Below are positions 19,712-26,407 of a stretch of DNA of 26,407 nucleotides, piece by piece. The stretch's first letter is position 1. Every line of letters starts with the position of its first letter. The stretch is taken from IMG/VR virus record IMGVR_UViG_3300046095_000122, positions 1 through 26,407 of that record; one strand, written 5' to 3'. This DNA comes from a virus. Under the pieces are notes generated by a model. It saw only the letters and a program-made list of their open reading frames with translations. It did no database searches and was not told where the DNA came from. The position numbers and the translations under genes were made by a program.

Positions 19712-21759
19712 GGCAGAAATGCAACATTCAGTTTTATCAGACATTAAACAGCAATAAGCGGATTAAAGTTCATCAGGGCGGCACACGTTGCCTGAAAGGT
19801 GATACTTTGATCAATACTATTGATGGATACATCCCCATTTCTGAAATAGAAATTGGGCAAATGGTGTATTGCAAAAGCGATGATGACAAAATCGTTGAAC
19901 GTAAAATCATAAATAAGTTTATATACACGGGTGAACATATTGGTAATAAATGTATTACATTTGTATTAATTAATAATCAAAAAATAACGTGTACATATGA
20001 TCACAAATGGTTTACAAAAAACGGATATGTTAAAGCAATTGACATTGCCAAACGAATTGTGGAAAGAAATTCCGCAAACAAACGGCCGTTATCAGGCAAG
20101 CAGTTTAGGCCGAATCGCCACAATGAATTACAAAAATTCACATCAGATTCGAATTATGAAGCCGGCAAAAGATGCAAACGGATATTATCGAACTATGATT
20201 ATAATCAATGGAAAATTAAGTACAATAAAAGTGCACAGAATAGTGGCACAGGCATTTATTCAAAATCCATTGAACAAATTAGAAGTCAATCACATAAACA
20301 ACAACAGGGACGACAATCGCATTTCAAATTTGGAATGGGTTACAAGAAGGGAAAATTTGGATCATATGTTGAATCAGAATCGACAATCATTAAACAACGG
20401 ATCGAAAAATGGAATGGCCAAATTAACAGAAATTCAGGTATTAGCAATCCGTCAAGAATACAAGCCATATGTAGTTCAGAAACAAGAATTAGCAAAAAAA
20501 TACAACGTGTCAATTTCCCTAATAAAAGATATTGTGGGGAATCGAACGTGGAGGCATTTGCTTTAAATTCAAATTTGATAAAAGATGTAATTTTCAAAAA
20601 TATACATGAAAATGTATATGATATTGAGGTTGATGAGTTTCACAATTTTTTAGCCACAACAGACAATATTATTTCACATAATTCGGGAAAAACGTATGCC
20701 CTGTGCCAATATCTGATCTACAAAATGACATCATCCAAAACACCATTGGTGATTTCAATTGTCCGCAAAACATTGCCGGCATTGAAAGGATCAGTTCAAC
20801 GTGATTTCCTAGAAATATTAGATAATTTGGGCATCCTGTATGTGGGCCAACATAACAAATCGGAAAACACGTACACATTTGGCGGTCACGTTGTGGAATT
20901 TTTATCAGTTGATGAGCCACAAAAAATCAGGGGCCGGAAACGGAACATCTGCTATTGCAACGAGGTAAACGAATTAGATCACGAAGATTTCAGGCAATTG
21001 TTAATGCGTACAACGGATGAGATGATTTGCGATTTTAATCCATCCGATCCGGTGCATTGGATTTATGATGAAGTCATCACGCGTGACGATTGTGACAGTT
21101 GGATATCAACCTACAAAGACAATAAATTTTTACCTGCGGAGTTGGTAAACGAAATTGAGCGATTGCGTGAAAAAGATCCGGATTATTGGCGCGTGTACGG
21201 AGAGGGGAAACGTGCGGTGTTTAGTGATCGCCAAATATTCCCTAATTGGCAATTCATTCCAAAGGCGGATTTCCCTGAATTTGATGATGTGTTTTACGGC
21301 CTTGACTTTGGATTCAGTCACGATCCAACGGCCATTGTGCAATTGGCAAAAGTTGGCGATAAATTGTTCATTCATGAAATATGTTATAGAAAAGGAATGA
21401 CAAACCGGGATATTGCCGATTTTTTAAAAGAAAAAAAAATCAATGAACACATAATTTATTGCGAATCAGCTGAACCAAAATCCATTGAGGAATTAAGGCA
21501 AATGGATATTTTAGCAATTCCTGCGATTAAAGGCGAGGGATCTATCAAGGCCGGAATTAGCCTATTAAAAGAACATGAGGTGATCTGTTCAATTGAATCC
21601 CCTAATTTATTCAATGAATTTCAGTTTTATTTTTGGGAGCAATTAAAGGACGGAACAATAGTAAACAAGCCGATTGACAAACACAATCACCTGATGGATG
21701 CAATTCGGTATGGGGTATATACCAAATACAAAAACCGTTCTGATTTTTTTGTGGTTTAA
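19681..21759 (+). CDS. terL: Terminase large subunit interrupted by an intein
   Basis: The ORF encodes 692 residues: 36 of N-extein, a 298-residue intein, and 358 of C-extein, so the spliced terminase has 394 residues, normal for the family. Splicing restores the Walker A motif GGTR-SGKT. The Walker B region is around NICYCNEVNE (near 20946-20975). The RNase H-like nuclease domain begins at GLDFGFSHDPTA (near 21301) with later acidic positions in YCESAEPKS and near the end (HNHLMDAIRYG). The protein is the packaging motor: ATPase and DNA-cutting nuclease at the portal. Without splicing the ATPase should be dead, so packaging depends on the intein. The start at 19681 lies within the small-subunit gene. 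Confidence 0.93.
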   Translation: MDTGNNRKRIGQKCNIQFYQTLNSNKRIKVHQGGTRCLKGDTLINTIDGYIPISEIEIGQMVYCKSDDDKIVERKIINKFIYTGEHIGNKCITFVLINNQKITCTYDHKWFTKNGYVKAIDIAKRIVERNSANKRPLSGKQFRPNRHNELQKFTSDSNYEAGKRCKRILSNYDYNQWKIKYNKSAQNSGTGIYSKSIEQIRSQSHKQQQGRQSHFKFGMGYKKGKFGSYVESESTIIKQRIEKWNGQINRNSGISNPSRIQAICSSETRISKKIQRVNFPNKRYCGESNVEAFALNSNLIKDVIFKNIHENVYDIEVDEFHNFLATTDNIISHNSGKTYALCQYLIYKMTSSKTPLVISIVRKTLPALKGSVQRDFLEILDNLGILYVGQHNKSENTYTFGGHVVEFLSVDEPQKIRGRKRNICYCNEVNELDHEDFRQLLMRTTDEMICDFNPSDPVHWIYDEVITRDDCDSWISTYKDNKFLPAELVNEIERLREKDPDYWRVYGEGKRAVFSDRQIFPNWQFIPKADFPEFDDVFYGLDFGFSHDPTAIVQLAKVGDKLFIHEICYRKGMTNRDIADFLKEKKINEHIIYCESAEPKSIEELRQMDILAIPAIKGEGSIKAGISLLKEHEVICSIESPNLFNEFQFYFWEQLKDGTIVNKPIDKHNHLMDAIRYGVYTKYKNRSDFFVV
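19789..20682 (+). mobile_element. Intein in the terminase Walker A loop
   Basis: All splicing motifs are in place: Cys1 followed by LKGDTLI (block A), the block B T-x-x-H (Thr69, His72 in TYDH), block F (NVYDIEVDEFHNFLA), the His297-Asn298 end and Ser as the first C-extein residue. Removing it joins GGTR to SGKT. The splicing parts cover roughly residues 1-80 and 262-298, about the size of a mini-intein. The 180 or so residues between them are Ser/Asn/Lys/Arg/Gln-rich and match nothing in this frame, because the DNA there encodes an HNH endonuclease in another frame. Insertion at a P-loop is a common intein choice: the site is highly conserved. Confidence 0.93.
19997..20566 (+). CDS. HNH homing endonuclease nested in the intein in a different frame
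   Basis: This 189-residue protein lies wholly within the intein, shifted +1 from the splicing frame. It has a NUMOD4-like domain (residues 20-65, ELWKEIPQTNGRYQASSLGRI), the HNH core (VHRIVAQAFIQNP, then LEVNHINNNRDDN and ISNLEWVTRRENLDH; His80, Asn98-His99, Asn107/111) and a C-terminal helix-turn-helix (LTEIQVLAIRQEY, ELAKKYNVSISLIKDIV) closing in GNRTWRHLL and its own stop, the normal end of free-standing enzymes. The start may be at 19997 or, just before the first domain, at 20027 behind an A-rich leader. It would cut intein-free terminase genes and spread the intein. Translation needs internal initiation or frameshifting. Confidence 0.9.
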   Translation: MITNGLQKTDMLKQLTLPNELWKEIPQTNGRYQASSLGRIATMNYKNSHQIRIMKPAKDANGYYRTMIIINGKLSTIKVHRIVAQAFIQNPLNKLEVNHINNNRDDNRISNLEWVTRRENLDHMLNQNRQSLNNGSKNGMAKLTEIQVLAIRQEYKPYVVQKQELAKKYNVSISLIKDIVGNRTWRHLL

Positions 21760-21764
21760 TTATG

Positions 21765-21772
21765 TATTTTTG
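21765..21772 (+). promoter_or_regulatory. TAnnTTTG box ahead of the portal gene
   Basis: TATTTTTG matches the box in the 32-base gap between terminase and portal, 20 bases before the ATG. A TTTG at 21748-21751 is spaced 13 bases away, short of the usual distance. Confidence 0.4.
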
Positions 21773-21791
21773 AGAAAAAAAAGCGATACAG

Positions 21792-23165
21792 ATGGCATCA
21801 TTGATTGATACATTCCGGCAGACAATTGCCAAAGCATTAGGATCAGGTACGAATCCGGCATACAACAAATTGATTTATACGTGGCTAGGCACAAACATCA
21901 TTGTCAATGAGGATGCAGATTCCACATATATCCGTGATGGATACCAACGCAATGCAACCATTTATTCAATCATTAATTTGATTGTTAAGGCGGCAACCAC
22001 CATTCCAATGACCGTTTATAGGGTTACAAATGAGGGATCAGCAAAGCAATACAAAGCAATGACATCCGGTGTAATGGATGGGAATGCAATGTACAAAGCT
22101 AATATCCTGCGCAAAAGAGCATTTGAAGAAGTAACAGATAGTGATTTAGAAGCATTATTAAAACGGCCAAACCCATCACAATCATTTAGTGCATGGTTGG
22201 GTGAATTAGTTGCATTTGGTAAATTAACCGGCAACAGATACGTTTACGGAATTGGGCCGGATACAGGGCCAAATGTGGGTAAATTCACAGAATTATATGC
22301 ATTGCCATCACAATTAGTTGAGATCGTTTCGGGTGGTGTAATGCAACCGGTGGCAGGATATAAAATACAATACAATTCAATGATTGAGGTGTCACCTGAA
22401 AGTGTGTGCCACATAAAAGATTTTAATCCGGATTATGACAGCACAGGATCAAACCTATATGGACAATCGCCATTGCGTGCCGGTCTAAGGGTATTATCCG
22501 CCAACAATGAGGCAGTCACCACCGGATTAAAATATTTACAGAATCAAACATCACGTGGTATGTTGATTTCAAAGGATGGTAATTTGACTGAGGTGCAGGC
22601 GCAAGCATTAAAAGATAAATTCCGTAAAAATTATCAGGGTGCAACAAATGCAGGTGATGTGATTATCACACCAAAGGATTTAAGTTGGGTGAATTTTGGT
22701 TTATCTGCATCAGATTTATCATTGATTGAACAATACAATGGCACCGTAAAGGATTTGTGTAATATTTATAATATCCCTGTGCAGTTGCTAAACAATACAG
22801 ATTCATCGACATACAATAACATGAAGGAAGCCAAAAAGGCTTTATATCAAAATGCGGTGATTCCTGAATTGATTAAAATACGTGATGAATTGAACAGATG
22901 GTTGGCACCTAAATTTGGCAAAGGTGATGAGTATTTCATTGATTTTGATTTCACGGCCATCAGCGAAATGCAGGAAGAAGTGGATAAATTGGTGACACAA
23001 TTATCATCTGCATGGTGGGTTACACCAAACGAGAAACGTGATGCAATGAATTATGCAATGGACACAGAAAATCCATTCATGGATGATTATTTCATTCCGG
23101 CCAATTTAATGCCGCAAAATCAAACAATTCCTGCGTTGGAGAATCCAAAGCCGTTAAACGTATAA
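21792..23165 (+). CDS. Portal protein (HK97-type)
   Basis: This 457-residue protein directly follows the large terminase. Hallmarks of the HK97/phage_portal family are visible: an N-terminal region ending DADSTYIRDGYQRNATIYS, the block LLKRPNPSQSFSAWLGELVAFGKLTGNRYVY, the segment GLRVLSANNEAVTTGLKYLQNQTSRGML with LKDKFRKNYQGATNAGDVII, and YNIPVQLLNNTDSSTYNNMKEAKKAL near the end. Twelve copies form the ring through which DNA enters and leaves the head. The length is normal. It is followed after 3 bases by the MuF-like gene. Confidence 0.93.
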   Translation: MASLIDTFRQTIAKALGSGTNPAYNKLIYTWLGTNIIVNEDADSTYIRDGYQRNATIYSIINLIVKAATTIPMTVYRVTNEGSAKQYKAMTSGVMDGNAMYKANILRKRAFEEVTDSDLEALLKRPNPSQSFSAWLGELVAFGKLTGNRYVYGIGPDTGPNVGKFTELYALPSQLVEIVSGGVMQPVAGYKIQYNSMIEVSPESVCHIKDFNPDYDSTGSNLYGQSPLRAGLRVLSANNEAVTTGLKYLQNQTSRGMLISKDGNLTEVQAQALKDKFRKNYQGATNAGDVIITPKDLSWVNFGLSASDLSLIEQYNGTVKDLCNIYNIPVQLLNNTDSSTYNNMKEAKKALYQNAVIPELIKIRDELNRWLAPKFGKGDEYFIDFDFTAISEMQEEVDKLVTQLSSAWWVTPNEKRDAMNYAMDTENPFMDDYFIPANLMPQNQTIPALENPKPLNV

Positions 23166-23168
23166 AAT

Positions 23169-24221
23169 ATGCCATTGCCAAATCCGCGTGAAGGTGAGAA
23201 CAGAAATGATTTTATGGGTCGTTGTGTTATTGATCCTAATATCATTGGCGATTTTAATACCATTGATCAACGCGTTGCTGTTTGTAGTTCGTTATATGAT
23301 GAAAAAAAAGAACAAAAAGCGCAGGATAATTGGGCAAATGAATTTGAAAACCAATTAACAGAAGCAGAACGTACATCAGTTCGTGATTTTACAGAGTTTT
23401 ACCGGGCAGAATATAATAATTCCATTGACCTATTTTTAAAAGTAAAGGCAATGACACCTGCATCAGCACAGGGATTTTTTCAGGATAACAAATACATTGA
23501 TATGTATGAAACCATGTATTCTAAAATCGGTTTACAATTTGCCAATTGGTATTCAAAAAACATTGAAAAATATTTACCGAAAGCAGATATAGGTAATATG
23601 CAATCCATTTGGGCAAATGCATTTGCATTTATGGGAAATCAGGTGGCAGGGCAACGTGTCACGTTAGTATCATCCACAGCACAGGCAACATTGACAAATA
23701 CAATCCGCCAATTTATGGCTGATCCAATATTCATGTCAGCAGGTGAGGTTGTACAATCAAAGATGTTGCGTCAAAAATTTAATGGTTTAGCAGATTATCA
23801 GGCACGCAGGATTGTACGTACAGAGGCAACAAATGCAGCCAATTATGCAACAGAGCAGGCAGCATTAAATTTGTTTCCCGGTCAGAATATGACTAAAACA
23901 TGGAAATCAGGATATGATGCAAGGGTGCGAGATGCACACCGGGCAGCAAATAATCAGATGGTGCCATTTAATAGCAAATTTGAAGTTGGTGGCGAATCAT
24001 TACAGAGGCCGGGTGATCCTAATGGATCAGCAAGCAATGTTATTAATTGCCGTTGTTCAATGATTGCATTGCCAATTGAAGGGGCAAATACAATTGGCGC
24101 ACCAATTACAAACATTGGTTTTGGTATAGCACAGGCAACCGTAATTGATGCAATCGTAAATGCCGATGTAATAACAGGAGCAACAGGGGCAATTATTGCT
24201 GATGAAAATTTAGGCGGTTAA
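23169..24221 (+). CDS. MuF/SPP1 gp7-like minor head protein
   Basis: This 350-residue protein sits between portal and protease, the usual place for this family. The C-terminal half holds the MuF pattern: RIVRTEATNAANYATEQAA, then WKSGYDARVRDAHRAANNQ and the closing PGDPNGSASNVINCRC. The N-terminus (PLPNPREGENRNDFMGRC... DQRVAVCSSLYDE) resembles a short module found at the start of some phage head proteins. A central hydrophobic-aromatic region covers residues 95-170. The last 40 residues are Ala/Ile/Gly-rich. MuF proteins bind the portal and can enter the cell with the DNA. No fused toxin domain is seen. Confidence 0.85.
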   Translation: MPLPNPREGENRNDFMGRCVIDPNIIGDFNTIDQRVAVCSSLYDEKKEQKAQDNWANEFENQLTEAERTSVRDFTEFYRAEYNNSIDLFLKVKAMTPASAQGFFQDNKYIDMYETMYSKIGLQFANWYSKNIEKYLPKADIGNMQSIWANAFAFMGNQVAGQRVTLVSSTAQATLTNTIRQFMADPIFMSAGEVVQSKMLRQKFNGLADYQARRIVRTEATNAANYATEQAALNLFPGQNMTKTWKSGYDARVRDAHRAANNQMVPFNSKFEVGGESLQRPGDPNGSASNVINCRCSMIALPIEGANTIGAPITNIGFGIAQATVIDAIVNADVITGATGAIIADENLGG

Positions 24222-24261
24222 AATTAATTTTTGCATTTAGTTTTCTAATTAGCAATTTGAC

Positions 24262-24269
24262 TAATTTTG
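24262..24269 (+). promoter_or_regulatory. TAnnTTTG box ahead of the protease-capsid unit
   Basis: TAATTTTG fits the box in the 63-base gap before the protease ATG at 24285. With the terminator at 26194-26225 it frames protease and capsid as one transcription unit. The gap also contains a palindromic CTAATTAG (24245-24252). Confidence 0.5.
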
Positions 24270-24284
24270 GGCAAAGGATAGAAT

Positions 24285-24968
24285 ATGATTTACAAACAAA
24301 CATCGATTGGTATAGATGACATAGATGAAACAAACGGTATTGTTTCAGGATATGGTTCAATTTTTGGCAATATTGATTCAGACAATGACATCATTTTGCA
24401 AGGGGCATATACAAAAACATTATCCGAAAACGGATCACGTGTAAGATATTGCAACCAACACAGAATTGATCAGCCATTAGGTAAATTCACAGAATTACGT
24501 GAAGATACAAAAGGTTTGTATTACGTTGCTGAAATCCCGAAAACACGAATGGGCAAAGACATTTTGTTGTTGATGAAAAATGGTGTGATTTCTGAAAATT
24601 CAGTTGGAATCATGCCAATTGTAAAGAATTACAGACAGGATGGAGTGCGTGAATTGAAAGAATGTAAATTGTACGAAATATCATGCGTTACATTGGCAGC
24701 AAATCCAATGGCATTGATCACAGATGCAAAGGGTGAAATTAATCAGGATTTATTGGCAAAACGTTTCGACATTTTAGCCAAAATGATTAAAAAAGAAAAC
24801 GTGTCCGATGAGTTAGGATACGCAATTGAAGGTGAGTTGATGAAATTAAAATCATTGTTTGTGGATATAACCACACGGCCGGCAGAAATTGTCACCGTGC
24901 CGGAAATCAAACAGGTTGAAATTTCCGAAATATTTTTATATTTAAACAAAAAAATTAAGTCAAAATAA
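24285..24968 (+). CDS. HK97-family prohead protease
   Basis: This 227-residue protein shows the serine protease fold of the S78 family: GIVSGYGSIFGNIDSDNDII near the N-terminus, His59 in CNQHR, LGKFTELREDTKGLYYVAEI, Ser106 in SENSVGI, and ELKECKLYEISCVTLAANP. It matures the capsid by removing the capsid protein's N-terminal scaffold and then digests itself. The C-terminal 80 residues form an additional helical tail. The gene lies just upstream of the capsid gene, with one base between them. Confidence 0.92.
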   Translation: MIYKQTSIGIDDIDETNGIVSGYGSIFGNIDSDNDIILQGAYTKTLSENGSRVRYCNQHRIDQPLGKFTELREDTKGLYYVAEIPKTRMGKDILLLMKNGVISENSVGIMPIVKNYRQDGVRELKECKLYEISCVTLAANPMALITDAKGEINQDLLAKRFDILAKMIKKENVSDELGYAIEGELMKLKSLFVDITTRPAEIVTVPEIKQVEISEIFLYLNKKIKSK

Positions 24969-24969
24969 C

Positions 24970-26166
24970 ATGACAGAAGAAATCAAAAATCAATTAGATG
25001 AATTAAATTCAGCTATTGACAGCCGTATTGCGAAAGCAGAAGGCCAAGCAGTTGCATCAGCAACAGGTAAAGCGGATGAATTATTAAAATCCGAAATCAA
25101 GAATTTAGAAACTAAATTCACAGAAATCCACAGCCGTATTGATGCCGCAGAGGTTGCAGCAAAGAAAACAGCATCAGGAGCAAACGCACATTCATTTAAG
25201 CAATCATTAATTGATGGCATTACAAAGGGTGCATTAGATGGTTTAGTAAATGGCAACAGCCGTTCAGCTAAATTTGAGATCAAAGCAGGTGATATGACCG
25301 TTGCAAACAATTTCACAGGTGAGGTAATCCCTGCGCAATATGTTCCGGGTATTAAGTACGATCCAACACGTCCGGTACACGTTCGCCAATTATTGGCACA
25401 AGGTTCAACACAATCTGATGTTGTTCGTTACGTTCGTGAATCAGCATACGACAATGGTGCAGCAGCGACAGCACAGGGATCAACGTTTACTGAATCAGAT
25501 TTCGATTTGACAGCATTCGATGCAAACGTTCAGAAAATCGGTACATATTTCCGTATTTCAGAAGAAATGTTAGCAGATACACCACAGCTAACATCATATT
25601 TAGCAGCACGTGCGCCTGAAAAATTATTAACCGTTGAGGATGCACAATTACTTTATGGTAATGGTACAGCACCGAACATTTCGGGAATTTCAACATCAGG
25701 ATCAACAGCATTCGCAGCAGGTGCATTTGCAGATGCAATCACAGCAGCAAATCAATTTGATGTTTTAACCGTAGCAATCAACCAATTAGCATTGGTAAAC
25801 TACCGTCCTGATTATATCATGTTGAATCCAACAGATTTCAATAAAATCCTTTTATTGAAGGCAACAACCAATGAGTATTTGCAAGAGCAAGCATACATGG
25901 GTTTACAACCACAATTCTTAGGAATACCGGTTGTAATTAACACAGCGGTAACGGCAGGAACGTATTTGGTAGGTAATTTCGCAATGGGAACTCAATTATG
26001 GGTTCGTGAAAACCTTTCATTAGAGTTTTTCCGTGAGGATGGAACAAACGTACGTGATGGTTTCGTGACCGTTCGTTTGGTTGAAAGAATTGCATTAACT
26101 AACTACGCACCATTAGCAATTGTCAAAGGAGTATTCTCTACTGATATTGCAGCTATTGGAGTATAG
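24970..26166 (+). CDS. Major capsid protein (HK97 fold)
   Basis: This 398-residue protein has a charged helical N-terminus (residues 1-70: LNSAIDSRIAKAEGQAV, EIKNLETKFTEIHSRIDAAEV) that should act as a built-in scaffold cut off by the protease upstream. The body shows HK97-type features: VIPAQYVPGIKYDPTRP, VRQLLAQGSTQSDVVRYV, a VQKIGTYFRISEEMLAD segment like the spine-helix region, YRPDYIMLNPTDFNKILLLK and FLGIPVVINTAVTAGTYLVGNF near the end. Many CGT, GGT and GCA codons suggest high expression. The cleavage point cannot be fixed by eye. A terminator follows. Confidence 0.94.
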   Translation: MTEEIKNQLDELNSAIDSRIAKAEGQAVASATGKADELLKSEIKNLETKFTEIHSRIDAAEVAAKKTASGANAHSFKQSLIDGITKGALDGLVNGNSRSAKFEIKAGDMTVANNFTGEVIPAQYVPGIKYDPTRPVHVRQLLAQGSTQSDVVRYVRESAYDNGAAATAQGSTFTESDFDLTAFDANVQKIGTYFRISEEMLADTPQLTSYLAARAPEKLLTVEDAQLLYGNGTAPNISGISTSGSTAFAAGAFADAITAANQFDVLTVAINQLALVNYRPDYIMLNPTDFNKILLLKATTNEYLQEQAYMGLQPQFLGIPVVINTAVTAGTYLVGNFAMGTQLWVRENLSLEFFREDGTNVRDGFVTVRLVERIALTNYAPLAIVKGVFSTDIAAIGV

Positions 26167-26193
26167 TTTTAATACAGATTCAAATTAAGAGAG

Positions 26194-26225
26194 GCCACCT
26201 AAATTTTGGGTGGCTTTTCTTTTTA
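26194..26225 (+). terminator. Rho-independent terminator after the capsid gene
   Basis: GCCACC (26194-26199) pairs with GGTGGC (26209-26214), with further A-T pairs inside, followed by TTTTCTTTTT. It lies 27 bases after the capsid stop codon. Confidence 0.85.
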
Positions 26226-26231
26226 TATTTG
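26224..26231 (+). promoter_or_regulatory. TAnnTTTG box for the gene at the right edge
   Basis: TATATTTG is an exact match directly after the terminator's T-run and 19 bases before the ATG at 26251. TTTG at 26205-26208 lies 15 bases upstream, slightly short of the usual spacing and inside the terminator loop. Confidence 0.55.
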
Positions 26232-26250
26232 TTCAAAAAATAGCACAATT

Positions 26251-26407
26251 ATGGGCAAAGTTTTAATGCGAAAAACGGTATTTGATAACAAAACAGGATA
26301 CCACAAAGCCGGTGAAATCGTTACGGTTTCGGCTGATGTTGAAAGACATTATTTGGCACACAATTATGCAGTCAAAGCAGAGGCGGAGATTGTTGAAACA
26401 ATTGTGG
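26251..26407 (+). CDS. Unknown small head-region protein (3' partial)
   Basis: The frame runs from the ATG at 26251 to the end of the window (52 complete codons): MGKVLMRKTVFDNKTGYHKAG, then EIVTVSADVERHYLAHNYAV. The pattern, with a short beta start and a YHKAGEIVTVS turn, resembles small proteins often coded behind the capsid gene, where connector or head-decoration genes lie. It has its own promoter box. The C-terminus is outside the window, so no family is assigned. Confidence 0.65.
   Translation, partial: MGKVLMRKTVFDNKTGYHKAGEIVTVSADVERHYLAHNYAVKAEAEIVETIV

Noticed and set aside
21155-21400. Overlapping + strand ORF of 81 codons in the terminase C-extein
   Set aside because: No recognisable motif, and the terminase frame here carries the nuclease active-site region. 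Treated as chance.
24990-25316. Minus-strand ORF opposite the start of the capsid gene
   Set aside because: It is entirely antisense to the capsid N-terminus, whose + strand reading is clear.
1-26407. CRISPR arrays, tRNA or rRNA genes, insertion sequences
   Set aside because: No regularly spaced repeats with spacers, no cloverleaf with recognisable T-loop, and no transposase were seen on either strand.
1-26407. Complete circular genome
   Set aside because: The first and last bases of the window do not repeat each other, and both edge genes are cut. Neck genes and lysis genes are not visible, so part of the genome lies outside.

Overview
The window is part of a tailed double-stranded DNA phage or prophage (siphovirus-like: HK97-type capsid, long tape measure, tail-tube proteins). 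All credible genes lie on the + strand. The host is probably a member of the Bacteroidota. The DNA is AT-rich, start codons are preceded by A-rich leaders rather than Shine-Dalgarno sequences, and several transcription units begin just after a TAnnTTTG box, the -7 element of that phylum. Neither end of the window is a genome end: a tail-fibre gene is cut at the left and a small gene at the right.

Layout. (1) 1-8203, tail module: 3' part of a fibre gene with an S74 chaperone domain, small unknown genes, two paralogous tail-tube proteins, a tail assembly chaperone pair joined by a -1 frameshift site, the tape measure and a large tail-tip protein. (2) 8204-10126, boundary: a calcineurin-like phosphoesterase, an HNH-AP2 endonuclease, terminators and candidate small RNAs. 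(3) 10127-18130, early module: many short, often overlapping genes, including an ERF single-strand annealing protein, an SSB-like protein with a DELPF tail, a replication initiator-like protein with iteron-like repeats inside its gene, an XRE regulator, a VRR-NUC nuclease, a DUF3310 protein, a second HNH endonuclease and three 36-residue membrane proteins. (4) 18170-26407, packaging and head: ParB-methyltransferase fusion, small and large terminase, portal, MuF-like head protein, prohead protease, major capsid protein and the start of one more gene. If the molecule is circular or permuted, the missing neck genes would lie between the right and left edges.

Two things stand out. First, the large terminase is split in its Walker A loop by a 298-residue intein, and a complete HNH homing endonuclease with its own start and stop is written inside that intein in a different reading frame. 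The intein frame stays open across the whole endonuclease, so about 570 bases are read in two frames. Second, immediately upstream of each of the two free-standing HNH genes lies a candidate RNA of about 90 nt. Each has a 5' hairpin and a terminator hairpin whose apical loops are complementary over 7 nt, a kissing-loop design. The two RNAs share this architecture but no obvious sequence. All functional calls come from reading motifs by eye; no database search or folding program was run.
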